From positions 1 to 11,111 of the forward strand of contig CAMCES010000054.1 of the NCBI GenBank assembly GCA_945873925.1: 11,111 nt of DNA, given 5' to 3'. Both the position numbers and the translations under genes were made by a program. This document shows, piece after piece, positions 1 to 6,724 of this stretch (position 1 is the stretch's first letter; each line of letters begins with the position of its first letter). The notes beneath the pieces were generated by a model that saw only the letters and a list, made by a program, of their open reading frames with translations, was not told the origin of the DNA and ran no database searches. This DNA is from Bordetella parapertussis. GTDB taxonomy: Bacteria > Pseudomonadota > Gammaproteobacteria > Burkholderiales > Burkholderiaceae_C.

Positions 1-563
1 ACGGTGCGTGCGCCTTGTTCGCCGTCGGTACGCATGAATCGAAACGCATAGTCGCCGCGCACTTCACAAAACGGTGAGACGTATAAAACCTTGTCAGCCA
101 ACAGCGTTTGCCCGTAGCGCGGCGCGGGCAGCACATAGCAGTGGCGTTCACCAAAAGTGTTGTTCACCTCGGCCACGATGGCTGCCAGGCTGTTGTCAGC
201 GCGGTGGCAATACCAAAAACTCACCGGCTTGAACACATAGCCCAGCACCCGTGCATAGGTATGCAACCAGACCTCGCCTTGGGCATCGTGAACGCCTTGT
301 GTGAGCAGTAATTCATCTAACCATGCCAGTGCACCGCCCTGCTCAGGGCCCCGGCCATCGCCATGGTCTTGGTCGAAAAAACACACCCAGGCACGGCGGT
401 TGTATGCCAAGTCACCCGCGCCGGTGCGCGCCATTTGCCGCATCGGCAACATGAGAAACCAGGTGGCGTAGGCAAAGGCATGGTGGCTCGGGCGCAGCCG
501 GGTGTGGCGCACCTGTCCGGTGCCGATCATCGGCATGGCGGGGCTGGCCAATGCTGGGTTCAA
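1..563 (-). CDS. DUF1365 family protein (C-terminal end outside window)
   Basis: The first 187 codons are visible; the gene continues past the left edge. Conserved DUF1365 blocks are easy to read: VLGYVFKPVSFWYCH at about residues 106-120, EVNNTFGERHCY at about 132-143, and KVLYVSPF followed by GDYAFRF at about 158-176. No catalytic activity is established for the family. It is repeatedly paired with COG2907-type FAD oxidoreductases and cyclopropane-fatty-acid-synthase-like enzymes in light or singlet-oxygen regulons, so a role in fatty-acid or membrane-lipid modification is inferred. I chose the TTG start at 563 because AGGAGG lies 7 nt upstream and the TTG overlaps the stop of the preceding gene (TTGA). 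An in-frame ATG at 536 has no visible Shine-Dalgarno and would drop nine non-conserved residues. The family assignment is firm; the start is less sure. Confidence 0.9.
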   Translation of the reverse strand, partial: MNPALASPAMPMIGTGQVRHTRLRPSHHAFAYATWFLMLPMRQMARTGAGDLAYNRRAWVCFFDQDHGDGRGPEQGGALAWLDELLLTQGVHDAQGEVWLHTYARVLGYVFKPVSFWYCHRADNSLAAIVAEVNNTFGERHCYVLPAPRYGQTLLADKVLYVSPFCEVRGDYAFRFMRTDGEQGART

Positions 564-1861
564 GCCGCTGCCTCCTGGTGAATCTTGGTCAACACCCCAT
601 TGGCCGCGGCGCGACCAGCCTTCAAGCCGTCTTCATGAAAGCCATAGCCCATCCAGGCGCCAGCGAACCAGGTGTGGTGTTGCCCTTGCAGTTGAGGGAG
701 CTGGCGTTGGGCGCGGATGGCTGCCAGGTCAAACACCGGGTGGTCGTAGTCAAAGCTGCCGAGCACATGCAGCGGACCGATCTGCTGCGCTGGGTTGAGG
801 GAGACAAACACATCTTGCTCAAAGGGCAGGGGTTGCAGCCGGTTGAGCCAGTAATGCAGGCACACCTGTGCATGCTCCGTGTGCTCGCTGGTGCGCTGGT
901 AGTTCCAGGCGGCCCAGGCCAGGCGCTTTTTGGGCATCACGCTGGCATCCGTGTGCAAAACCGCGCGGTTGGCCTGAAAGCGGATTTGCCCAAGGAGCGC
1001 CGCCTCTGCGCCGGTGGGTTGCTGCAACAGGCGCAGCGCTTGGTCGGCATGGGTGGCGATGATGACCTCGTCAAAGCGCTCGTTGCCTTGCGCGGTGGTC
1101 ACTTGCACACCCTGCTCATCACGCGCGATCCCCAGCACCGGGGTGTTTAGGCGTTTGTCAATGATGCGCTCGGTGATCGCCTTGACATAGTGCTGGGCGC
1201 CACCTTTGACCGTGAACCACTGCGGCCGGTGGTTGACCTGCAGCAAACCGTGGTTGTCGCAAAACCGCACCATGGTGGCGGCCGGGAATTGCAGCATTTG
1301 CGAGGTCGGACAACTCCAGATGCAGCCCAACATAGGGAGCAAATACCCATCGCGAAAGCTGCTGCCAAACCCATGCTGGTCCAAGAAGTCTTGCAAAGGC
1401 ATCATCAAGGCGCCGTCGTTGTGGGCTTGGGCCAGCCCCGTGGCCAGGCGGTTAAAACGCAGGATGTCGAACAGCAAACGCCAAAATCGGGGGCGCAACA
1501 GGTTGCCGCGCTGCGCGAACACGCTGTTGAGTGAGGCGCCATTCCATTCCAGAACACGCCCACCTGGTGTCCAGGCCGCTTGCACCGAGAACGACATGTC
1601 CGAGTGTGCGGTCTCTACCTGCAAGGCCTCGAGCAAAGCGATCAAGCCAGGGTAGGTGCGCTCGTTGTAAACCAAAAAACCCGTGTCTACCCCGTGTGTG
1701 CAGGGGCCGCTGGCGCTGGGCAAGGTGATGTCGACCGTGTGGGTGTGCCCGCCGAAATAGTCACCCGCCTCGAACAAACTGATATCGGCAAGGCCATGCA
1801 GGTGGTGGGCGGCCGACAGGCCCGCAATGCCCGAACCCACGATGGCGACACGCTTGCTCAT
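560..1861 (-). CDS. FAD-dependent oxidoreductase, amine-oxidase fold (COG2907-like NAD/FAD-binding protein)
   Basis: This 433-residue protein starts with a Rossmann dinucleotide-binding motif, VGSGIAG (residues 8-14), ending in an acidic residue (Glu31 in FEAG) that would bind the adenosine ribose. It is followed by GGHTHTV (37-43), typical of COG2907 'NAD/FAD-binding protein' members. The C-terminal WFAGAWMGYGFHEDGLKAG block is the second FAD-binding segment of amine-oxidase-like flavoproteins. No signal peptide or membrane helix is seen, so it is likely cytoplasmic. The substrate is unproven. Homologues sit next to DUF1365 and Cfa-like genes in light/singlet-oxygen regulons, and relatives are implicated in unsaturated or furan fatty-acid chemistry, which makes a fatty-acyl substrate a reasonable inference. 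The ATG lies 1 nt after the stop of the upstream peroxidase gene with no clear Shine-Dalgarno, so translation is probably coupled. Length is normal for the family. Confidence 0.9.
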   Translation of the reverse strand: MSKRVAIVGSGIAGLSAAHHLHGLADISLFEAGDYFGGHTHTVDITLPSASGPCTHGVDTGFLVYNERTYPGLIALLEALQVETAHSDMSFSVQAAWTPGGRVLEWNGASLNSVFAQRGNLLRPRFWRLLFDILRFNRLATGLAQAHNDGALMMPLQDFLDQHGFGSSFRDGYLLPMLGCIWSCPTSQMLQFPAATMVRFCDNHGLLQVNHRPQWFTVKGGAQHYVKAITERIIDKRLNTPVLGIARDEQGVQVTTAQGNERFDEVIIATHADQALRLLQQPTGAEAALLGQIRFQANRAVLHTDASVMPKKRLAWAAWNYQRTSEHTEHAQVCLHYWLNRLQPLPFEQDVFVSLNPAQQIGPLHVLGSFDYDHPVFDLAAIRAQRQLPQLQGQHHTWFAGAWMGYGFHEDGLKAGRAAANGVLTKIHQEAAA

Positions 1862-1862
1862 C

Positions 1863-2471
1863 TCAAGGGCTGGGGGCCGCCACCATTTTGTCGATTTCGG
1901 CTAAGAATGTTTTGCTCAAAGGGTCGGTGTTGCTGTTGAAACTCTGCACAGTTTTGCCATCGCGGCTGATCATGTATTTGTAGAAATTCCATTTGGGCGT
2001 GGTGTCCGTGCGCTGGGCAAGTTGCTTGAACAGCGGCGATGCGTCGCTGCCACGCACAGCGGTTTTGCTGAACATCGGGAATTTCACGCCGTAAGTGTTT
2101 TCGCAAAAGTCGGCGATCTTCTTGTTGCTATCGGGTTCTTGGGAAAAATCATTGGACGGAAAGCCCAACACCACCAGGCCCTTGTCTTTGTAACGGGCGT
2201 GCAGTTCTTCCAGGCTTTTGTATTGGGGCGTGAAGCCGCAAAAGCTGGCGGTGTTGACCACCACCACCACTTTGCCCGCGTATTGACAGAGGTTTTGCGG
2301 CTTTTCGTCTTGCAAGCGTTCCACGGTGTGCTGCAACACCACAGGACAAGCAGTGGTTTTGCTGCTTTGTGCCAGTGCGGGTTGACACAAGGCGAGGACA
2401 AAAACAGCCGATAGGCCGACTAAAAAAAAGAAAGGATTTGGAGTGGCTAGGGTTTTCATGTAGCTGATCAT
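1863..2471 (-). CDS. Exported glutathione peroxidase-family thiol peroxidase
   Basis: This 202-residue GPx-fold peroxidase would reduce hydrogen or lipid hydroperoxides. Residues about 5-34 look like a Sec signal peptide: Lys6, a hydrophobic FFFLVGLSAVFVLAL core, and an ALA site before Gln35. Mature protein is expected in the periplasm. The peroxidatic Cys78 lies in NTASFCGFTPQY, Gln111 in FSQEP, and Trp161-Asn162 in WNFYKYM, completing the GPx Cys/Gln/Trp/Asn tetrad. Cys123 (DFCENTYGV) is in the region of the resolving Cys of thioredoxin-dependent GPx enzymes. Cys42 and Cys62 are an additional pair before the core. It is the first gene of the operon. A second in-frame ATG at 2459 (MKTLATPN) gives a more typical signal peptide; neither start has a clear Shine-Dalgarno. 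The real reductant (thioredoxin-like, glutathione or other) cannot be told from sequence. Confidence 0.92.
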   Translation of the reverse strand: MISYMKTLATPNPFFFLVGLSAVFVLALCQPALAQSSKTTACPVVLQHTVERLQDEKPQNLCQYAGKVVVVVNTASFCGFTPQYKSLEELHARYKDKGLVVLGFPSNDFSQEPDSNKKIADFCENTYGVKFPMFSKTAVRGSDASPLFKQLAQRTDTTPKWNFYKYMISRDGKTVQSFNSNTDPLSKTFLAEIDKMVAAPSP

Positions 2472-2537
2472 GCGTTAATTTGGAGATATTGTCTACGACA
2501 TACCAAAAGACCACCGGTTTTCAATGACAATCTGGCC
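2472..2537. promoter_or_regulatory. Divergent promoter/operator region between peroxidase operon and LitR-like gene
   Basis: This 66-bp region separates two divergent start codons. It holds an 11-bp perfect palindrome, TGTC-TAC-GACA (2490-2500), and a third half-site in TGACAA (2525-2530); ATTGTC (2488-2493) and GACAAT (2526-2531) are also inverted repeats of each other. On the minus strand a weak promoter can be drawn: TTGAAA (2524-2519), 16 nt, TATGTC (2502-2497). The palindrome would overlap its -10. MerR-family regulators commonly act on their own divergent promoter, so this is a plausible operator. I did not find the LitR-box form that I recall for other proteobacteria (TRTACA-type half-sites), and the promoter match is poor. 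Confidence 0.4.
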
Positions 2538-3479
2538 ATGAATTTGAGGAATCCCAACCAACCCCTGAATTTGTCGATCGCCGCTGTCGAGCGCGATACA
2601 GGTATTGGCAAAGACACATTGCGCGTTTGGGAGCGCCGCTACGGGTTCCCGCAGCCTGCCCGAGATGAATTTGATGAACGCAGCTACCCGCTGGAACAGG
2701 TCGAGAAGCTGCGGATCATCAAAAGGCTGATCGATCAAGGGCTGCGGCCCGGCCGGATTGTGGCATTGCCGATTCAAGCGCTGCAAAAGCTCAGCTTCAG
2801 CGATGTGTATTCGCCCCAAGGTTTATCGGGCATCAGCGAGGCGCAGGGCACGGATTTGCGCAAATACATGGAGCGTTTGCTGCGCCATGACCTCGATGGC
2901 CTGCGCTGTGGCCTGCACCAAGCCTTGGCCAGCATGGGCATCAACCAATTTGTGACCGACTTGGTCGCGCCTTTGAATGTGATGGTGGGTGAGGCATGGA
3001 TGCGGGGCGAGCTCGAAGTATTCGAGGAGCACCTCTACACCGAGTGCATCACCGCTTTGATGCACCAAGCGATCCACCAGGTGAGCAGCGCATCACCGAA
3101 ATCTGCGCCCACGGTACTGCTCACCACTTTTCCGCAAGAACAACACGGCCTGGGCTTGCTGATGGTGGAGTGTTTGCTGGCATTGCACGGTTGCCAACGT
3201 TTCTCTCTGGGTGTGCAAACCCCATTGCACGACATCGCCCGCGCCGCCGAGGTTCAGCATGTCGATGTGGTGGCGCTGAGTTTCAGTGCCAGCTTGAATC
3301 CCAACCAAGTGCTCGATGGCTTGGCCGATCTGCGCAAAAAATTGCCGGACCACATGGAAATTTGGGCTGGCGGTGGCAACCCAGTTTTGCTGCGCCGACC
3401 GCCGGCCGCTGTGGTTGTCATGTCCAGCCTGGATCAGATTGCCCTGCATGTTCAGCGCTGGCGCAATCAACATGGCTGA
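2538..3479 (+). CDS. LitR/CarH-type MerR transcriptional regulator with cobalamin-binding domain (putative light sensor)
   Basis: A 313-residue regulator. Residues about 12-80 form a MerR-type winged helix (LSIAAVERDTGIGKDTLRVW, then ERRYGFPQP and the PLEQVEKLRIIKRLIDQGLRP wing/helix). Residues about 105-185 are the helical cap and about 190-310 a Rossmann-like B12-binding domain. The cap has Trp154-x9-Glu164-His165, matching the spacing of Trp131/Glu141/His142 in Thermus CarH. The B12 domain has EQHGLG (201-206), an ExHxxG version of the DxHxxG motif, with His203 as expected cobalt ligand. By family knowledge, adenosylcobalamin-bound tetramers repress in the dark and fall apart in light. It is transcribed divergently from the peroxidase/FAD/DUF1365 operon, its likely target. 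It lacks a His right after the Trp (Met155). Its last 8 nt overlap rfaE2. The start has no obvious Shine-Dalgarno but fits the family N terminus. Confidence 0.92.
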   Translation: MNLRNPNQPLNLSIAAVERDTGIGKDTLRVWERRYGFPQPARDEFDERSYPLEQVEKLRIIKRLIDQGLRPGRIVALPIQALQKLSFSDVYSPQGLSGISEAQGTDLRKYMERLLRHDLDGLRCGLHQALASMGINQFVTDLVAPLNVMVGEAWMRGELEVFEEHLYTECITALMHQAIHQVSSASPKSAPTVLLTTFPQEQHGLGLLMVECLLALHGCQRFSLGVQTPLHDIARAAEVQHVDVVALSFSASLNPNQVLDGLADLRKKLPDHMEIWAGGGNPVLLRRPPAAVVVMSSLDQIALHVQRWRNQHG

Positions 3480-3969
3480 GTTGCACCTGGCCCGCAAGCT
3501 CTGCGCCCGCCACCAAGCCGCCCTGGCCGTTCAAGCCTTGCGCCAGCAAGGGCCGGTGGTGTTCACCAACGGTGTGTTTGATGTGCTGCACCGCGGCCAT
3601 GCCACCTACCTCGACCAAGCACGGCAACTCGGTGCGAGTTTGGTGGTGGGTTTGAACAGCGACGCCTCTGCCCGGCGTTTGGGCAAGGGCCCAAACCGTC
3701 CTTTGAACAATCAAGCTGACCGCGCACTGCTGATCGCCGCACTCGAGTCGGTCAGTTTGGTCACCTGGTTCGAGGAGGACACGCCCTTGGCATTGATCAC
3801 CGAATTGCGCCCAGACGTGTTGGTCAAAGGCGGCGATTACGACATGTCGGTGCTGGCTGAAACCCAGGTGGTGTTGGCCTACGGGGGCAGTGCACAGGCC
3901 ATCCCCTTTGTCGATGGTTACTCCACCACTGCGCTGGTTAGGCAAATACAAAACGCCACAAAGCCATGA
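3472..3969 (+). CDS. rfaE2: D-glycero-beta-D-manno-heptose 1-phosphate adenylyltransferase (stand-alone RfaE2)
   Basis: This 165-residue cytidylyltransferase-fold enzyme would transfer AMP from ATP to heptose 1-phosphate to make ADP-heptose for the LPS inner core. It corresponds to the C-terminal domain of bifunctional HldE; here the kinase domain is absent, so a separate kinase (RfaE1/HldA) is expected elsewhere. The nucleotide-binding motif is FTNGVFDVLHRGH (31-43, HxGH at 40-43), followed by GLNSDAS (60-66), RPLN, DVLVKGGDY (115-123) and the family-typical DGYSTTALV (148-156) near the C terminus. The ATG at 3472 lies inside the end of the LitR-like gene (8-nt overlap), suggesting translational coupling. 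An in-frame ATG at 3448 would add eight residues and is less likely. The 3' end overlaps the convergent glnE by 32 bp, leaving no room for a conventional terminator between them. Confidence 0.93.
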   Translation: MAELHLARKLCARHQAALAVQALRQQGPVVFTNGVFDVLHRGHATYLDQARQLGASLVVGLNSDASARRLGKGPNRPLNNQADRALLIAALESVSLVTWFEEDTPLALITELRPDVLVKGGDYDMSVLAETQVVLAYGGSAQAIPFVDGYSTTALVRQIQNATKP

Positions 3970-6625
3970 CCGCCGCTGCCGACTGCGCCACCGCAGGTTC
4001 TGGCAAGCGACCCGTTTGTTCATCCAAACGGGCTTGATGCTGCAAGTGGCGCAAGCCCCGGTAGGCATCGGCCGCATCGCTGCCCACACCTGCGGGCAGC
4101 AAGCCGACAGACTCCGCCCGCTGCAACAAGGCGATGTTGCCAACATTGTCTTGCAAAGCAGGATGGGCGCGGGCATGCGCGAGCACCAGGAACTGGACGG
4201 CAAACTCAGCATCGATCATGCCGCCTGGGCTGTGCTTGAAGTCAAACAAGCCGCTGGGCACAGGATGGGCGGCACGCATCTTCTCGCGCATGGCCGTGAT
4301 GTCTTGTGCCAAGGAGCCCAGGTTGCGCGGCGCACACAGCACTTGGCGGCGTACTTGCTCAAACGGTGCACGCAACTGCGGATCACCGACACAAAACCGC
4401 GCCCGTGTCATGGCTTGGTGCTCCCACACCCAAGCAGTGTTGTTGCCACGCTGGCTTTGGTAGTCGGCAAACGCGTCCAAGCGGCTCACCAGCAAGCCTG
4501 AGTTGCCATTCGGGCGCAGCGCGGTGTCAATCTCGTACAAATCGCCCTCGCCGGTTTTCAAGGTCAGCCATTGAATGAGCTTGCGCGCAAACTGGGCATA
4601 CATTTCGTTGGCCATCGGATGCTCGTCTTGAAAAACAAACACAATGTCCAAGTCGCTGCCATAGCCAAGCTCCTTGCCCCCCCACTTGCCGTAGCCAATG
4701 ACGGCAAAGCAGGGGCTGTCGCGGTGACGGTTTTTCAAACGCGACCAGACACATTGCGCTGCAATCGCCACCACCGTGTCGGCCAAGGCACTCAAGTCAT
4801 CGGCGACCTGTTCCACGCTCAGGCGCCCCTCCAAGTCACGCGCCAAGGTCAGAAACAGTTCCGCATGGTGGGCTCGGCGAAGCACATTGAGCAAGCTCTC
4901 ATCATCGTCACCATTGCCCGCTTGCAGGGCGCTCAAGCGCGCCTCGATGTTGCGCTGAAAATGCAAGGGATCAAAGCGCTCGTCAAGCATGCTGGGGTCA
5001 GCCAGTTCGTCGATCACGCTGGGGTGTTGGATCAAATAGCGTGCCGGCCACCGAGCCGCCCCCAGCAGTCGCAACAACTGTGCATGGACCTGGGGCCGTT
5101 CAAGCAGCAAGGCCAAATAGGTGTCGCGCCGCAGCAGTGGCTCCATCCAATCGCTCCAGCGCACGGCAGCGGTCTCGCTCACCCGACCTTGGCTGACCCA
5201 TTCTTGGGTGCGTTGCACCAGTTTGAGTAAGTGCTGTAACGCGTCGTCACGCAATGCACGCACCCGCGGCAGCGCAGGCCAGCGTGCAATCCGTTCACGC
5301 AAAGCAGGGCTCAGGTATTCGAGCAACACCTCGAAATCGGTCGGTGTCGCCGCGGCTTGGTCAGCGGCTGGCGCCTCGCCTTCTTGGCGCAGCAGGCGCT
5401 CAAACTCCAGCGCGACCTGGGTGCGGTGCACAGCGAGTTGCGCCAGGAAGTCTTCGGTCTGCTCAAAACCCATGGTTCGTGCAATCCACAGCAAGTCCTG
5501 GTCATCGGTGGGCAGTTGGTGTGTCTGCTGGTCATCCAAGTACTGAATCCGGTGTTCGAGACGGCGCAAAAACACATACGCTTGACGCAAGGCCTGCGCG
5601 GTGTCTGCGGGCATCAAGCGTGCTTGCACCACCGCCTGCAAGGCGTCGAGCGTGGGACGCATGCGCAGCTCGGGGAATTGACCACCACGCACGACTTGCA
5701 ACAGTTGCACCGTGAACTCGATTTCACGGATTCCACCGCGGCCGAGTTTGACGTCATTGGCGCGCTCGGGCCGGCTGGCGCTGCGGCGTTGCGATTGGTT
5801 GCGGATTTGCTGGTGCAGCACCCGCAATGCCGCAAACACGTTGTAGTCCAGGTAGCGGCGAAACACAAATGGCGTGACGATCTCGCGCAGCGCAGCTACC
5901 TGGTCCATGCAAGCCAAGGGCGCCACCACGCGCGCCTTGAGCCAGGCCAAACGCTCCCATTCGCGGCCTTGCACCTGGAAATACTCCTCCAATGCAGCCA
6001 AAGACAACACACTGGGACCCGACTCGCCATTGGGGCGAAGCGCAAGGTCCATGCGAAAAACAAACCCGTGCTCGGTGGTTTCGCCAATCAAGCTGTGGAT
6101 GTGTTTGACCATGCGGTCAAAAAAGACCTGGTTGCTGACCACCCCAGAGCCATCAGGCAGGCCGCAGGTCTCGCCATCTTCGTCATACACGTAGATCAAA
6201 TCGATGTCGCTCGACACATTCAATTCGGCCGCACCGAGTTTGCCCATGCCCAAGATCCAAAGTTGGGCGGCTTGCCCATCGGCGCGTTGCGGCAGGCCGT
6301 GTCGCAAGGCCGCACGCGCCATCGCCTCTTGCTGCGCGGCATGCAGGCTGAATTCAGCCAACCAAGTCATGGCTTGGGTGACCACCTCCAAGGGCGCATG
6401 CTGCTCACAGTCGAGCGCGGCCAAGCGCGCCATCACCAGTTGTCGCAAGACCCGCAGTCGGTCTTCCAACACAGGGTAGGGGGTTTGCAAGGCCGCAAAA
6501 CCTTGCGCCAGCAGATCTGGGGTGGGCGCACCTGGCGGCAACAGGTGCAGCTGATTGGCATAGCGGCGGCGCAGCCGTTGCACCAGCCGAGAACCGTCAC
6601 AAGAGGGCAAAGCAGGCTGGCTCAC
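3938..6625 (-). CDS. glnE: Bifunctional glutamine synthetase adenylyltransferase/adenylyl-removing enzyme GlnE
   Basis: This 895-residue enzyme adenylylates glutamine synthetase at a tyrosine, lowering its activity when nitrogen is plentiful, and removes the AMP by phosphorolysis under PII control. It has the expected duplicated nucleotidyltransferase layout. The N-terminal deadenylylase domain has GMGKLGAAELN followed by SSDIDLIYVYDED (126-150) and later DLALRPNGESGPS. The C-terminal adenylyltransferase domain has GYGKWGGKELGYGSDLDIVF at about 640-660 and DTALRPNGNSGLL. The paired Asp residues in each SD(I/L)D motif are the metal ligands. A central helical regulatory region and a C-terminal helical domain are also present; length is normal or slightly short. 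The start is GTG at 6625: an in-frame TGA lies upstream with no ATG between, and no strong Shine-Dalgarno is seen. It is transcribed divergently from yhdP and is convergent with rfaE2. Confidence 0.97.
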   Translation of the reverse strand: MSQPALPSCDGSRLVQRLRRRYANQLHLLPPGAPTPDLLAQGFAALQTPYPVLEDRLRVLRQLVMARLAALDCEQHAPLEVVTQAMTWLAEFSLHAAQQEAMARAALRHGLPQRADGQAAQLWILGMGKLGAAELNVSSDIDLIYVYDEDGETCGLPDGSGVVSNQVFFDRMVKHIHSLIGETTEHGFVFRMDLALRPNGESGPSVLSLAALEEYFQVQGREWERLAWLKARVVAPLACMDQVAALREIVTPFVFRRYLDYNVFAALRVLHQQIRNQSQRRSASRPERANDVKLGRGGIREIEFTVQLLQVVRGGQFPELRMRPTLDALQAVVQARLMPADTAQALRQAYVFLRRLEHRIQYLDDQQTHQLPTDDQDLLWIARTMGFEQTEDFLAQLAVHRTQVALEFERLLRQEGEAPAADQAAATPTDFEVLLEYLSPALRERIARWPALPRVRALRDDALQHLLKLVQRTQEWVSQGRVSETAAVRWSDWMEPLLRRDTYLALLLERPQVHAQLLRLLGAARWPARYLIQHPSVIDELADPSMLDERFDPLHFQRNIEARLSALQAGNGDDDESLLNVLRRAHHAELFLTLARDLEGRLSVEQVADDLSALADTVVAIAAQCVWSRLKNRHRDSPCFAVIGYGKWGGKELGYGSDLDIVFVFQDEHPMANEMYAQFARKLIQWLTLKTGEGDLYEIDTALRPNGNSGLLVSRLDAFADYQSQRGNNTAWVWEHQAMTRARFCVGDPQLRAPFEQVRRQVLCAPRNLGSLAQDITAMREKMRAAHPVPSGLFDFKHSPGGMIDAEFAVQFLVLAHARAHPALQDNVGNIALLQRAESVGLLPAGVGSDAADAYRGLRHLQHQARLDEQTGRLPEPAVAQSAAAVMALWRFVFA

Positions 6626-6724
6626 TTGGGTAGTTGCACCGCGTGTGGCTCGAATGCCTGTGATAATTCAATCAGCTTGAACACACATGCCCCCTCCCCC
6701 AAAGCCACACCTGCGGTCAAAGCC
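6626..6724. promoter_or_regulatory. Divergent glnE/yhdP intergenic region with an extended -10-like element
   Basis: On the plus strand TGTGATAAT (6659-6667) is a good extended -10 (TG-n-GATAAT), which would place a start of transcription near 6674, about 50 nt before the yhdP ATG. The only TTG-type -35 candidate, TTGCAC (6634-6639), is 22 nt upstream, too far for a normal spacer, so the element would have to act as an extended -10 promoter. A pyrimidine-rich stretch (6690-6700, mostly C) lies between it and the ATG. I see no convincing promoter for glnE on the other strand, and no terminator or obvious inverted repeat. Confidence 0.4.

Noticed and set aside
551..1150. Plus-strand reading frame of about 199 codons
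   Set aside because: It is the mirror of the FAD oxidoreductase gene; the translation has no recognisable domain.
1863..2471. Lipoprotein signal in the peroxidase (LALC at residues 26-29)
   Set aside because: The residue before the Cys is Leu, which does not fit a lipobox, and a good ALA signal peptidase I site follows at 32-34.
2538..3479. Reading the B12-domain regulator as a methionine synthase or mutase accessory protein
   Set aside because: The N-terminal MerR-type helix-turn-helix and the Trp-x9-Glu-His cap signature point to the LitR/CarH regulator family rather than a metabolic B12 enzyme.
3418..4212. Minus-strand reading frame spanning rfaE2 and the end of glnE
   Set aside because: It overlaps two recognised genes in another frame and lacks domain features.
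6634..6667. Classical sigma-70 promoter TTGCAC / GATAAT for yhdP
   Set aside because: The 22-nt spacer is too long; only the extended -10 is kept as a candidate.
5357..6724. Plus-strand reading frame open for about 456 codons upstream of, and in frame with, yhdP
   Set aside because: It is antisense to glnE, whose motifs are unmistakable on the minus strand; the translated residues show no YhdP or other family character, and the membrane helix begins right after the ATG at 6725. It is a by-product of GC-rich codon use.
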